DNA of 64,000 nt, taken from positions 5,917,976-5,981,975 of the forward strand of contig OZ020526.1 of assembly GCA_963971425.1 (NCBI GenBank), written 5' to 3'. A model generated the notes under the pieces. That model was not told the DNA's origin. It was given only the letters and a program-made list of their open reading frames with translations, and did no database searches. This DNA is from Bryoerythrophyllum caledonicum (taxonomy: Eukaryota; Streptophyta; Bryopsida; Pottiales; Pottiaceae). The position numbers and the translations under genes are program-made. This document shows positions 1 through 11,199 of the stretch, piece by piece. Numbering within the stretch: position 1 is the first letter of the stretch; each line of letters starts with the position of its first letter.

Positions 1-2
1 TA

Positions 3-1796
3 GTATATAATCGTTTTACCGCTGACCAGTATGGATTGAAGCAGGAGGATGTTGATTGTAAGGATAGACAGAATTGGGCCTCAGCCCAAAGAATATGTCA
101 GCAAAAGGTAAGAACGTGCTTGAGACCCTTACGTGAGTCCCCGGATGTTAACAGGGAACGCACTCTAGGTACTGAGATGTATCTGGAGATTTGTGCAGAG
201 TACATTGATATTTTTTGTTCACAGACTGTAGATTTGCGAGGTAGAATTGTGCTGGCATCAAAGGTAAGTTTCTTCTTTCGCTTGTGGAAGTTATGGCTGA
301 AACACGGAGATCACTCTATCCTTGGAAATTCTGGGCATATGGTAGAAGCTCAGAATTTTGTGAGTCAACAGTGCTTCATAGATATTCAACTATCTTGTAG
401 CTTTGTTGTGCTACTAATCTGTCATTTTAGGGATCGTTATGCACATCTCCCTGTACCATTACACCTGACAGGTAGTGACTCCTACGAGATTTTCTTCTCA
501 AAGATCGGTGGAATGAATGGTCAAGAGCGGGCGTACGATTTTCACGAACTTGTCAACACTGCCAACACTCTGAACCAGTTGTCGGCGATCGAGTACGGGG
601 AGAACGGACTGAAATTCAACAAAGTCCACAACAAGATGGAGAATATCTGGGCAAAGCTGCACCCAGTAATGGAAGGAGAAGTGCAGAGCAATTTGGGTGA
701 TTACAACAAGATACCTTCAAATGACGAAGTGGTGGAAGCGCTCCAGGAAGGCTTTATAGAAGCCCAATGGATGTTGAGAGGACTGAACATGGCTCCAACT
801 GTGCATGCCGCCGCTTCCAGAAAGGTATGGTTCAATAAACCATGGCTGATCGAGAAGGTGGACCCCAAATTCATGGCGTACACTCCCCCAGCAAGGCCTG
901 TGCGTGGCGAAGACGGCGATGGTGAAGTGTTGAGAGAGGCCGCTGTTGTGTCTTCCTCGAATGCTGAAGGTACCATCGCTCCTTCTACGCTGAATCAGGA
1001 CGTTGAAGATGAGATCCTTGACGATGGTTTGGATCCTCAAGTTGTCGTGGAGGACGAGACTCGGGATGCCATTTCCGACGTCTTGAGTGCACATGAGCCG
1101 CAGGTGTCCAGCCGTGTAGCACCGTCAAAAGTGCTCCCGGTCGTTGAATACGATGGTCATGTCATTTTTAAATCTATTCTTGTTTCACAACTTAATGGTA
1201 ACCCTTTCCTCTCAAAGGACCGTCTGACGAGAGTTAAGCACTCAATATACTTTAACAACCATGATGATTATATCACGGCTGCTGCTTCTTCTAGCACATG
1301 TCTTCTAGGACTCGGATCGGATTGCGGGGTTTACTTTGTGCAGAGCGCCAACACCAGGACCACGTCAACAGTGAAGGTTGTGGCCCGTAGGAAGAGAGGA
1401 CGGCCAAGTGCTGCCTCAAAGAGCGGGACCCCGACGAATTGCCGTGAAGGAGGTGCAGATCAGGGAACCTGGTGGATCGGCCGCGCGCAGAAGATTCGTC
1501 GCAAAGTTGGGGCTCAGCAGTGGGGTCTCTTGCGACACCCAGTCGACTTGCTTGACCGCACCGACACAACAGGGAGAAAGAATACTCGTCCATGCTCTCT
1601 TCAAGTTATGTTACAATACTTTAGTAAGGCTGCAGGTTTGAATAAGTTTAAGTACGATCACACTGATACTAACTGGATAGATGTTGATTCTATTATTACT
1701 ACAGTGACTCTTTCAATCAATCTAGTTACTTCCGTGTATACTTTGAACCATGAAGATGCTGATGCTCTAAACAAGATTGTTGCAGATCGAAGTTAA
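3..1796 (+). CDS. Transposase-like protein with AT-hook, 5'-partial
   Basis: The frame is open to the left edge, so the N-terminus lies outside the window; the first 11 codons (3-35) have no ATG. The first ~270 residues form one conserved-looking block: DRQNWASAQR, then an aromatic-rich stretch (FFFRLWKLW), then HFRDRYAHLPVPLHLTGSD and FFSKIGGM. This resembles the C-terminal part of transposase-like proteins, but I cannot assign a superfamily. An acidic linker follows. A basic AT-hook core (RKRGRP, about 1386-1403) suggests binding to the minor groove of AT-rich DNA. The last ~120 residues (GTWWIGRAQKIRRK onwards) look like a second globular domain I do not recognise. A GTAAGT at about 270 looks like a splice donor, but the frame stays open through it. 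Stop TAA at 1794-1796. Confidence 0.5.
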   Translation, partial: VYNRFTADQYGLKQEDVDCKDRQNWASAQRICQQKVRTCLRPLRESPDVNRERTLGTEMYLEICAEYIDIFCSQTVDLRGRIVLASKVSFFFRLWKLWLKHGDHSILGNSGHMVEAQNFVSQQCFIDIQLSCSFVVLLICHFRDRYAHLPVPLHLTGSDSYEIFFSKIGGMNGQERAYDFHELVNTANTLNQLSAIEYGENGLKFNKVHNKMENIWAKLHPVMEGEVQSNLGDYNKIPSNDEVVEALQEGFIEAQWMLRGLNMAPTVHAAASRKVWFNKPWLIEKVDPKFMAYTPPARPVRGEDGDGEVLREAAVVSSSNAEGTIAPSTLNQDVEDEILDDGLDPQVVVEDETRDAISDVLSAHEPQVSSRVAPSKVLPVVEYDGHVIFKSILVSQLNGNPFLSKDRLTRVKHSIYFNNHDDYITAAASSSTCLLGLGSDCGVYFVQSANTRTTSTVKVVARRKRGRPSAASKSGTPTNCREGGADQGTWWIGRAQKIRRKVGAQQWGLLRHPVDLLDRTDTTGRKNTRPCSLQVMLQYFSKAAGLNKFKYDHTDTNWIDVDSIITTVTLSINLVTSVYTLNHEDADALNKIVADRS

Positions 1797-2355
1797 GCTT
1801 GGGCAACAAGTTTGATTTGTGGGATGTAGCTAATTGATCGTTAAGCTTGTTTAAGTTGATCTAAGTTTGTCTAAATTTTTGCTTGGGTGTGCAAGAAGCC
1901 TGGTCTTAAATACCAGCAGCATGATTTGACTGCATTCCAGGAGACCAGCGCTGCGTGCGTGGAGGGAATCCCCTACGGCCATCTAGTGCCGATCTTGGCA
2001 GCTCACTGTTTCGAGTCAAAGGATCTGTGGGAGCTCGACAACGGAGCTCGTGTTTCACTACGGGAAATCGAGGCATCAATGACTAGCGATTTTAGTCATT
2101 GTTGAGTCATAGATGACCTGTATTACTAGGGAATGACTAAGAAATTTTTTGTTCGGGCACAGTAATAGTTTTGAGTAATAGATTTCTGTAGTCATTCTTT
2201 TTGCCACGTGGACTTCTCATCCATCTGCCTATGTGGCCCATCATCCTCAAACATTGATGAGTTGGCTACTGACGTGGATTTGAGTGTGACATGGAATTTA
2301 TGGTGAATGATGATGTGGATTTTTGTGTGACGTGGAATTTAACGTGGCAGTTGAC

Positions 2356-2391
2356 ATGGACAATGATGTGGACAATGATGTGGACAATGAT
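2356..2391. repeat. 12-bp minisatellite, three copies
   Basis: Three near-perfect copies of GACAATGATGTG lie inside the CACTA element, in an AT-rich stretch rich in GTGG and TAGTCATT motifs. Confidence 0.7.
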
Positions 2392-3130
2392 AGTTTTTTG
2401 TGAATTGCCTAGTTATTGTTTAGTCATTGTGTAGTGTTAGTTTAGTAATTCCTAAAAATATTCTGGAAGTGTAAATTTACCCATAATAGATATGCATGTA
2501 CTAATTTTAGTTTTGGTCTTGTTATTATTTGGTTACTGTGTGGTTTGAATGCAGTCATTCTATAGTTATTTGGTAGTTTTTTTGTACATTGTCAAATTAT
2601 TGTTTAGTCATTATGCAGTTTAGGTTGAGTCATTATGCAGTGTTAGTTTAGTAATTTCTTAGTTAATGTGGTAGTAATAAATTGCCTATAGGCTATAATA
2701 AGATTGCAAACACTAATTCTACTTCTACTCTAGTCATTATTCGGTTGTCAGTAAGAAACCACAGAAAAAGGTGCACACACAAAGATTTAATCGTCTCCTT
2801 CGAATATCATAGCTGTAAAGAAAACATGGTCAACATGTCCTTGATTGAACTCAGCTACTGTGGTTTGTTGTTGTCCCCGAGTGGTGGCTATCCCAGCATT
2901 TTCTCCAAAAAAGGACCGTGTCTGGAGAAACTCGGAGAGACATTCTAAGTGGTTCACTAAGTTTGCAATAACTCTGGCAGCCGTTCTCCTCTCCACAAAT
3001 ATGATACATTTCACGTCCTTTTGTAATCTGTGAACAACGCCAATATACTTATCAGACGAAGCAAACAAAGGTCAAAATGCAAGAGCAACATTAAATAACA
3101 GAAAATGATGTCTCACCTTTTCCGGAAAAG

Positions 3131-3170
3131 AATCACTACACAATCACTACACAATCACTACACAATCACT
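3131..3170. repeat. 11-bp minisatellite, four copies
   Basis: Four head-to-tail copies of AATCACTACAC lie inside the CACTA element. Each contains CACTAC, the same six bases that begin the element's terminal repeat, so the repeat could be a spread internal binding site. That last point is inference. Confidence 0.7.
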
Positions 3171-3210
3171 AGGGCAGATAGATACGGTTCTTTAAGAGCA
3201 GTTTGGCTAT

Positions 3211-3837
3211 TCATAAACTAGGTAGAGTTTCTGGCAACTCACCTTCCATCTTCGAAAATTCCATCACCAAGAACCAAATTATTTCTACCAAATCACAATC
3301 GCTATTTCTCTCAACACCAATGCAAGGAAGATGCGCATGAGATACAAACTTACTTGTTAACTGATTCAAAGTTGATCTTCCACTGCGGTTCAACTCTTTG
3401 CCTGCCGCCAGCTCCTGCAACGACTTCTCCCATGCCGCCGCAAAAGCTCTCACCGCGCCCTCACCTCCGCCTCCCCTCCCGCTCGTCCGCAATGCACCTC
3501 TGAAATCCACTTCTTCCAGATTCACCGCTTCGAGATTTTGAGAGAGAACTATCTCAAACCCTATCTGATTACTGCCTTTGATTGTCCCCAAACTGAGGTG
3601 CTTCGGAAGCCCACAGATCGTTCCAATACCAACCCACACAACCCTCACAGACCTTGCTTGAATCAAGGCAGACACACGCATACACGACCTCACAAAATCC
3701 ACGCCCTCAGTGAAGCTTCGCCACCAACAACCACACGCATACAACGGCGGGCGCGAAGAGACAAAACTAGTGAAGGCCACAACGTCCACGGTTGATGCGA
3801 TGGCAGATCCTGCAAGCAAGAGAAGCAACAACAGCAA
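3211..3837 (-). CDS. Hypothetical ORF in GC-rich segment captured by the CACTA element
   Basis: A 208-residue minus-strand frame covers the only GC-rich, CpG-rich part of the element (about 3380-3960). It starts with a leucine-rich hydrophobic run, has a glycine-rich patch (SGRGGGGEGA) and an alanine-rich helix-like segment (AVRAFAAAWEKSLQEL). The base composition contrasts sharply with the AT-rich flanks, as in elements that have picked up a piece of a host gene. I do not recognise the protein, and the true exon limits are unknown. The frame may be only part of a captured exon. Confidence 0.25.
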   Translation of the reverse strand: MLLLLLLLAGSAIASTVDVVAFTSFVSSRPPLYACGCWWRSFTEGVDFVRSCMRVSALIQARSVRVVWVGIGTICGLPKHLSLGTIKGSNQIGFEIVLSQNLEAVNLEEVDFRGALRTSGRGGGGEGAVRAFAAAWEKSLQELAAGKELNRSGRSTLNQLTSKFVSHAHLPCIGVERNSDCDLVEIIWFLVMEFSKMEGELPETLPSL

Positions 3838-4043
3838 GCAAGAGAAGCGACAACACCTTCCTCGTCACCGGCTGCACATTGCCGCCGTGAGCTTGATGGT
3901 CGAGCGGCGCTGGACCAACGCAAGTCCCCCTCGCAAACGCACACTCTAGAAGCGTGTTGGGAAATGCCACAAGCTTGATGGCTGAGTAGTGCAAACCGCA
4001 GCCTCCAGGAGCTTTTGAGAAGAAGGAAACGCTGGTGGACAAG

Positions 4044-4690
4044 GTGGCGACTAAGTAGTGGTAGTAGTTTTAATGTAAAAAAATCAGCCTAACAAAATTG
4101 CTCATACCTTTTGCACTACGACGAATTAGAAGATTTACCGTATACCGATGGAATCTCCTTGAAAAAACACATAAGCTGGTTACCTCACTCGATAGAATTG
4201 GTGCGAAATTGATAAAGATATGCCTCCTCAAACTTTCAACCAAAACTCAAGAAATCTGCCCAAAAATATTCGCTATAACTTTTTATTTAAGACGAATTTG
4301 AAGATGTGTAAGGTGCCATTGGAAGTGTCTTTTCAAATCAGTTAAGATAGGCACCAGAAACTCTCAAATTGGACAAAAATTGCCCCCGAAATCATCATTT
4401 GAAAATTCAACCTTGAAAAAATCAGCCCAACATGGAAGGTTTGCTTTTGACATGTGGCGAGATTTGGGTGACTTGCAATGAAATGTGGCATATGATATTG
4501 TTACATAACCAACACTAAATGTCAATATGTTAAAATGTATTAAGGGCAAAAGCTATAGAAATTGACAATTAGTGTTTAAATTGACATTTAATGTTGTTAC
4601 ATTAGTAGGGTAATTGACATTTAGAGTTTAAGTTCGTAAATAGTGTTGCGAACACTAATGAACATCATTAGTGTAGTGGCGACTAAGTAG
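4044..4690. repeat. 15-bp direct repeats flanking a 617-bp segment
   Basis: GTGGCGACTAAGTAG occurs at 4044-4058 and again at 4676-4690. The segment between is AT-rich and ends in ACACTAA/TTAGTGT motifs like those flanking the DDE element at 22.3-25.1 kb. The direct repeats could be a long target duplication or a small tandem duplication. Confidence 0.5.
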
Positions 4691-5235
4691 ATATCCATCT
4701 ACGTCAGCAACTTTCTAAAAAGTATCCTCAAGTTGGTTATAAAATATATTACTGCACCAAGTAATATTTTAGTGACGCAGTGATTTGTGCCGAATGTATT
4801 ACTAAGGAATTACTGGAATATAATCCAAGTCATCACCTATTTGCCACATCAGCAATGTCCAACAAAAGTAGACATCCATCTACGTCAACAACTTTCTAAA
4901 AAGTATTCCCGAGTTATTTTTTAGTTATAAAATATATCACTACACCAAGTAATATTTTAGTGACGCAGTGATTTGTGCCAAATGTATTACTAAGGAATTA
5001 CTGGAATACAATCCAAGTCATCACCTATTTGCCACATCAGCAATGTCCAACAGAAGTAGACATCCATCTACTTCAGCAATTTTCTAAAAATACCCATGAG
5101 TTATTTTTGAGTTCTAACATATATTACTGTAGCTAGTTATTTTCTAGTGAGAGAGTAATTCTTTTCAAACGTATCACTAATGAATCACTAAGGCACAACC
5201 CTAGTCAGTCACCTTCTTGCCACGTCAACACTACC
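4688..5235. repeat. Three-copy ~185-bp tandem repeat
   Basis: Unit starts at 4688, 4868 and 5056 (spacing 180 and 188 bp). All begin GTAGA(T/C)ATCCATCTAC and carry AAGTAATATTTTAGTGACGC-like and TTTGCCACATCAGCAATGTC-like blocks. The first two copies are close; the third is diverged. It lies in the right half of the CACTA element. Confidence 0.8.
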
Positions 5236-5844
5236 GGATGAAGCATGGATGAAAACACATGGATGACGATATGAACGATGTTGGCCGTCACATGGTTCTC
5301 ATCACCTCTCTGCCCGCGAAAACTTAAATTACTGTAAAATGACTAGGGCAACTAACTAGCTAGATCCGGGCAGCGTCTGCAGATCCTGAGTAATTTTGTA
5401 GTAATTGTTTTCTGGCTAGTCATTTGTGCTGTAGTCATTTATAGGCCGATTTCCCGTAGTGTTTGTAGACTGCGGACGATCCCCTTCGCGTTGGCCACCT
5501 GTAGGGAATGGCGCGGTATGCTGTCAACGCAGACGGAGTACGTAGCGCTCCGCTTGGCCGAGTTCCAGGTTACTGGAGCCACACTCCCCCATTCCACCAG
5601 CGTTGACGAATTTGTTGTGTCCAGGTTTGACTCCAACATCGCCCTGCTCTCGAAGTCGTGGGAGCTTTACACACCCATGCCGCATCGCCTCGGCACCGCG
5701 CCCCTCTCGGAGTTGTCGAACGTGGAGCTGGACGCGCTCGTTTGCAAGTTGTCTGCAGGTTGGCAGATTGAGGCGTTCCTGCCCCTAGGCGCAAATTGGA
5801 AGCGCATGGAGCATGTGTGGGTGACCCCGTCCCTGCGTGGCTGA

Positions 5845-8129
5845 CTCTCGTCACCGTAGGGATCCTTGCTGTTCCTTGTTTTTTCTCATTACCGGCCCAA
5901 GACAACCTGTTTTTTTTTCCCATTGTTGTAGTATTTGTTTCAGCCCATGAGTATACTCTTCGTTTTCCACCCGATGTATAGACTAGTACAGGATTCAACG
6001 CCCTGCGTGGAAGAACTCAGCTTTGATTTTGAACTGTAAGGGAATTGTGTTTGTAAATACACTCCCTAATGCATATATACTTCTTTGGGATCGTTTTTAG
6101 TCGTCTTCCTTGCATGTTGTGGTATGTCTGAGGAAGAGTACTCTTGTTCGTCATGTCTAAAGCCTGCTTTTGCTTCCTTGTATTTGATCCTTCCTGAAAT
6201 GGAAATGGAAAGGAGATTCATGGTCCTTAATTTGTTTTCAGAAGTGGAGGTTAGTGTATTGGATTGTGATCGTGGTTGTTATATTCGTTCTTTTCATATG
6301 GCGTTGTTCGATAGCTTTGTTGTGCAAATTTTGAGTTGAGCTTCGTCTGTGATACCTTGGTTTTTATCATGCTTCTATTATGAATGTGAAATTTTTGTCT
6401 TTAATCTTTAAAATTCCCTTTTCTAATTTACTTTATTTTGTTACAATAAATTAAGGGACTTAAAAATTGGTCCCCTCCTGAAATTATAAGTAATGATATG
6501 GACCTTAAAAACAAGAACAATTAGAAAATTAGCTAATGGAAGGGTCCATTTAATTAGTCCAGCCCATCAAAATACCCCCTAAAATATTCCCCTTGGCCGC
6601 ATGTGATATACAACACCTCCTAAGGAGTGACCCCCCCGGGTATTATTTCTAAGCAAGAAAATTAAATATATAAATTTAACGACATGAATACAATATAATA
6701 TTTGTAACTTTACTGTTACGTAAATCATGAATATTTTAAAAAATAAACATAAGAATAGATGATGAAAAGATAATATTAAACATAATTCCTTGTCAAACCT
6801 CTAATGTTGATATTTGGATGGAAAATTAAAGATTTAATATGATTTCATTTACAAAGCTACTTCTTGAAAATCTAAAAAATTCCACAAGCTTCTTCAACAA
6901 AGTGGATTTATTTTTGTACGAACTTTGAAGGGGTTTGATATTTTATGGATTTATATACTTCATTTCAAATTGACAAGATTCATCAATTATTTTAAACAAT
7001 TGGTTCTTAAGTGTTTTGAGAAGATCTACATCTGAAAATTAGGCAAGCTAGAAATCTCCAAAACTATTCACATTCAAAATCCCACATTTAAACTCATATA
7101 TAATCAATCTCACCAAGGGATTGTTAGTTTAGTGTGGAAGTCTTAGCTATGAGTTTTGCATTGGTCCTTTAGTGCCCATGTACTTTATGTACTTGTGATG
7201 GAAGTATCATGTCAAACTTTAGTATCTCCCTATATATAGTTGAACTTGACCTATGGCCTAAACATTTGGGAAATTTGCCCAATATCTAGTAGTAGATGGA
7301 ACAAATCATAATGTGTGAAGTCACATTTTGTATGATAGATGTTGTAGGATTTATAACATCAATCAATCAAATTTTGTAAGAAAAGTCATACATCAATTGA
7401 AATCAATTCAATTGTGCACTATGTTGATGGCGTCACATTAGCACACAGTATGTGAAGTTAACATTTTTGCATGATTATGATGGTTTTTCAACTTCTATCT
7501 ACTTGATTGTATTCAAAGATGTTCTATGATTTATACAAAGTTAGTAGGAAGTATCATATGCTATGAAAGATCAATAGTCCTAGAAACTAAAAGAATCTCT
7601 TGAAGACAAATTCCAATCACATTTTTAGACCAAAAATATTTTTTACATGTATAAAATACTACATAGTGTGTGGCATTATATTTTCAAGGGTTTGGTGATA
7701 GAGATTTTAGTGTATTTGATGTATTTGGCAATGTACTTGACAATGTATTTGTCAATATTATAAGAGAATTTGAACTCTTGATTATAATACAAAAGTTGCA
7801 AAGTGTGTATAATGTGTGCAAATTGAACTTTAGAGTTCACAATCTATTAGTCCTCATCAATTTCATGCAAATTGAGACTGAGCACACCTGGTGATAAAAA
7901 ATCAGTGGCATGGATACTAAAGAATTGGGGATGCTTCATGATCTTCGTTTGATAAGATTACACAATGTCTTAGATGGTGTCTACACCTACAACAACTTTG
8001 ATGCCTTGTATTCACAATTCACTACCAAACTTCTAGTTTTTACGAGGAAATCCATAATTTCTTGAGAAATAAATCAAACACACACTGAAGTTCCATCTTC
8101 TTTGTAAAACAACATGTTATTAACATCAA
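5845..8129. other. AT-rich stretch without recognisable genes
   Basis: Contains the probable 3' flank of the interrupted F-box-like gene, then very AT-rich DNA. Only short open frames with no recognisable motif occur. No repeat structure was evident by eye except dispersed A/T runs. Confidence 0.5.
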
Positions 8130-8223
8130 TGAATCATGTGAAAAATCTAAAAAATTGTAATAAAAAACACAAATTATTAAAATAAACACATGTAAAAAAA
8201 TTAAAGTCCAAAAGATCCAAAAA

Positions 8224-10195
8224 AATAATAATATTCCAAATCTACCAACATGAGTAGTTGTGTGAAACTAACTTGGAGAAAACTGTTTTATTACTTCCAA
8301 CTTTGACACCCTCTGTAGGGCTGAGAATTTGTTATTTCAACATAATTTTTTTGACACAAGATCATTTTTATATTGATAATATGTGTGAAAAATTTCAAGG
8401 CCAAAAGATATATATAAAAATAAGTATTCAAAATCTACCAACATGTATGTCCTCCATTAGCATCAATCACTGCTTGTAACCTAGAGGGCATAGAATGACA
8501 TAATTGAAGGAGCTTTGTATCACTGCTCGACTTCTACTTTCTTTCAAGAACTACCTTTAATGCATCTATGTTACTAGAACATGCCTTGCCACATTGCACA
8601 ACATTTTTTAGAATCTTCTAAAGGTTCTCGATTGGATTGAGATCGGGAGATTAGCAGGCCAATTCACCTTCTCATAAAGGCGTGTTTGTCTCCATTCTTC
8701 TATGAGCACTACGTGTGGAACTTTACCCATGAAATTAAATAATTTTCGTTCGTAAACCACTTCCACAAAATCCTTTGCAAAACGTCGATTTTTAGGCTTT
8801 AACGCAAGATCTGGATTTTGCCCTCCAGCAAATGCGCCCCAAATCATCAAGGAAGACTGTCACTTTTAAAAGTAGGAACTGTACAACATGATGAATAACA
8901 TTCATATGTAGTTATCTAAACATGAACTTGTTTGGAATTTTTTCCAATTTCGAAGGTAGATTCATCTCTCAAACAATACGCTCTTATTCTTTTACGCTCC
9001 ATCCACGGTACTTCTGAGCAAAATTCAACCTTTGAGATATGTGAGGAGGTGTCAAAAAAGGTTTGGAATGTAATTCGGCTGGAAATGCCACTTCTACGTA
9101 AAAGCCTTTGAATAATACGTCGACATACTTGAGTAAGGCATATCTGGTAGTCTTTGATATTTATGCGCGATGGTAATTTTTGAGTAACGCAAAATACTAC
9201 GAACATCTCTATCACTAAGTTTTGTAATATGACTTCCACCGCAAGATTCGCATTTGTAAGTTCCATATTAACTTAACTTTTTCACCAACCTCTCAACTAT
9301 TCTAACAGAACCTCCAACATTGGTTGCAATGTAAACTCCGGTATTTCCTCCCTCACTCATGCCTATAATGCCTGCACAAATTTCATCTGAAATTGCCATC
9401 ATGGACTTTCTTTTACGAGGCTAATAAAATCTTAAACTCTCATTAACAATTTCAAACAGAATTAGTCCTAGCAAAATCAGTCCATGCATAATCTGTTCAG
9501 GCATAATCATTTCAAAATAATTTGTTCAAACATAACCACATAATCAATCCACACATAACCACAGAGTCACTCTAGGCATAACCATATAATTGCATCATTC
9601 ACTCCAGACATGACTTTACCTATGTAACTAACACTCATGCATCACATCTCTCACTTCATGCCACACATAACACACTTTTTCTCACTGCTTTTACCATTAC
9701 TCTATCATTCAATTATCACAAATTACACACAACATTCCCTTTACATAATAGTGCTCAACTCATATTTAGAGGCAGAAACTTCGTCATGCGTGTATGATGC
9801 AAGTAGATTCTTCTTGATGAGACAACTCCACACTTCTACATTTAGATGTTATTGATTTTTTTAGAAGCATTTATATTTATGCATTGTGTCACATGGATAA
9901 GTTCAATGAGGAAGCATGAGGTGTCAAAGATATTTCAACATTTTCACCATGTCCTTAGATTATTTATCATAGTAACACACAATTAGTAGATTTTAAATAC
10001 CTATTTATGAATATATCTTTTGGCCTTGAAATTTTTCACACATGTTGTCAACATAAAAGTGATCTTGTGACAAGTATTTCATGTTGAAGTAACAATTTCT
10101 CAGCCCTAGGGAGGGTGTCAAAGTTGGAAGTAGTGAAACGGTTTTCCTCTTAGTTTCTCACAACTACACATGTTGGTAGATTTGGAATATTATTT
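8224..10195. mobile_element. Decayed Tc1/mariner element with long repeated inverted ends
   Basis: A ~200-bp block at about 8224-8430 recurs inverted at about 10005-10195. Shared segments include CCAAATCTACCAACATG, ACTTCCAACTTTGACACCCT and AAAAATTTCAAGGCCAAAAG. Between them lies a minus-strand Tc1-like transposase remnant. Diverged extra copies of the end block continue outwards on both sides (about 8130-8224 and 10195-10500). The outermost termini and the TA duplication could not be fixed. Confidence 0.7.
8448..9266 (-). pseudogene. Tc1/mariner transposase remnant
   Basis: The N-terminal piece (9266-8916) has an HTH-like RRSGISSRITFQTF block. It ends in RDESTFEIGKNSKQVHV, where the D of DEST sits at the first catalytic aspartate of Tc1 transposases. 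The middle piece (8850-8608) has MIWGAFAGG and VNWPAN, the hallmarks just before the final catalytic motif. Past a frameshift the sequence reads PDLNPIENL, ILKNVVQCG and MPSRLQAVIDANGG, the usual Tc1 C-terminus. Several frame breaks and stops make it non-functional. It is bounded by the long inverted repeats described for the element. Confidence 0.75.
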
Positions 10196-10500
10196 TATAT
10201 GTGGATCTTTTGGACTTGATTTTTTCACATGCGTAATCAACATAAAGGTGATTTCACTCCAAAAATTCCATTGGCAAAAACAATTTCTTCAATCCTTGGA
10301 AGGGTGTCAAATTGGCAGTTGTGAAACTTTTCTTACAGCTACCCCATGTTGGTAAATCTTGAATATCTTTTTTTCCTTAAATCTCCTGGCTTTGAATTTT
10401 AGTACACATGTTTTCAATATAAAGGTGATCTTGTGTCTAAAATTTCATGGTAAAATAAAAAAACTTAGCCCTCAGGAGGGCGCCAAAGTTGCCAGTAGTG
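10000..10500. repeat. ~180-bp tandem array at the right end of the Tc1-like element
   Basis: TGTTGG at 10171 and 10347 (176 bp apart) marks successive units. Each has a ...CAACATAAAAGTGAT... type block and a GAGGGTGTCAAAGTTGG-type block. About three diverged copies are visible, the first being the inverted-repeat arm itself. Confidence 0.65.
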
Positions 10501-11149
10501 GGACACTATCCTTGAACTTGCAAAAACGCCAATTTGGGTGTCACCCCACTGATCATTCTAAAAGTCACTTCCAAGACAATTGGTTCTTTAAAAAGTAAGG
10601 ATTTTTTGAATATATTACTTAAGTGATCTAATTAAAATCCTAACCTTGTTAATAAAAAATTAAACTCTTCTTTTCCTTATGCTTCTTTCGAATAATAGGT
10701 TAGTTTGAAGTCTTTTTGGTGTAAAATTGTCAAGGTATGTGAGGGTAAATGAAGAAATATTGAGGCAACATGTGCTACTCAAAGTGCACAAAGACAAGTT
10801 TCCATTCTCATGAGATGCACATGTGGTCAAGCCACTTAGAACTACCTACATTCATCCAAAAGAACAAGAAAAAATCGCTTGCAAGCTTGTCACTACCCAC
10901 ACAATCACAACCATTCTTCAAGGCATGCATGAAAATTTCTTAGGCTACTCCCTCAATGCAAAACCAGCATGCAAGAACTCAATCTTCCAATCAAATATGA
11001 ATTTAACCTCTTGAAAACAGTCTACAACATATTTAACTATAGTTTCATCCAATTGTTGGTCTTATAAACTTCATCCTTCCTCAGCAACAAGGTTTACAAG
11101 AAAGATCCTAGAAGAAAACCAAGAGAGTAGCCAGACTCCACACCACTCA
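10501..11149. other. AT-rich spacer, possible 3' flank of the TNL gene
   Basis: No gene is recognisable. The minus strand between about 10820 and 11149 could be the 3' untranslated part of the TIR-NBS-LRR gene. A ~37-bp block at 10701-10737 recurs at 28466-28503. Confidence 0.3.
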
Positions 11150-11199
11150 TGAGGTCACATACTACAACTATAATAGAATTAAGTATCAATCAAATAAAG

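Larger units (their letters stand above)
2056..5461. mobile_element. Non-autonomous CACTA-type DNA transposon
   Basis: The left end reads CACTACGGGAAATCG (2056-2070). The right end is its exact inverted copy, CGATTTCCCGTAGTG (5447-5461). Both sides carry the 3-bp duplicate TTT (2053-2055 and 5462-5464), the target duplication length of the CACTA (En/Spm) superfamily. Subterminal copies of AATGACTA/TAGTCATT occur in both orientations within ~150 bp of both ends, as transposase-binding repeats do. No transposase frame was found inside. The interior holds short tandem repeats, a GC-rich host-like segment (about 3380-3960) and a three-copy ~185-bp repeat. It sits in the coding exon of an F-box-like gene. 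Confidence 0.85.
1941..5844 (+). pseudogene. F-box-like protein gene, exon interrupted by a CACTA element
   Basis: Two coding pieces, 1941-2055 and 5465-5844, flank a 3.4-kb insertion. The left piece follows a good splice acceptor (tgcattccag) and encodes IPYGHLVPILAAHCF...DLWELDNGARV. The right piece starts CRLRTIPFALATCREWRGM and ends at TGA 5842-5844. With the insertion and one TTT duplicate removed, codons GTT-TGT-AGA join in frame. The order IP..LVPIL..DLWEL..RVC..CREW is reminiscent of an F-box helical fold, but that assignment is tentative. The C-terminal half matches the gene at 52953-53474 position by position: YVALRLAEF against YACLRLAKW, LGTAPLSELS against LETASLGELS, VWVTPSLRG against IWVSPKNRLD. 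The two therefore belong to one family. Upstream exons were not found. As it stands the gene is disrupted unless the insertion is spliced out. Confidence 0.6.

Noticed and set aside
36-1796. Start of the first gene at position 36
   Set aside because: That codon is TTG and the frame stays open to the window edge, so the gene begins outside.
6085-6339. 84-residue plus-strand ORF with a hydrophobic start
   Set aside because: No recognisable motif, AT-rich setting, no homologue-like features; probably chance.
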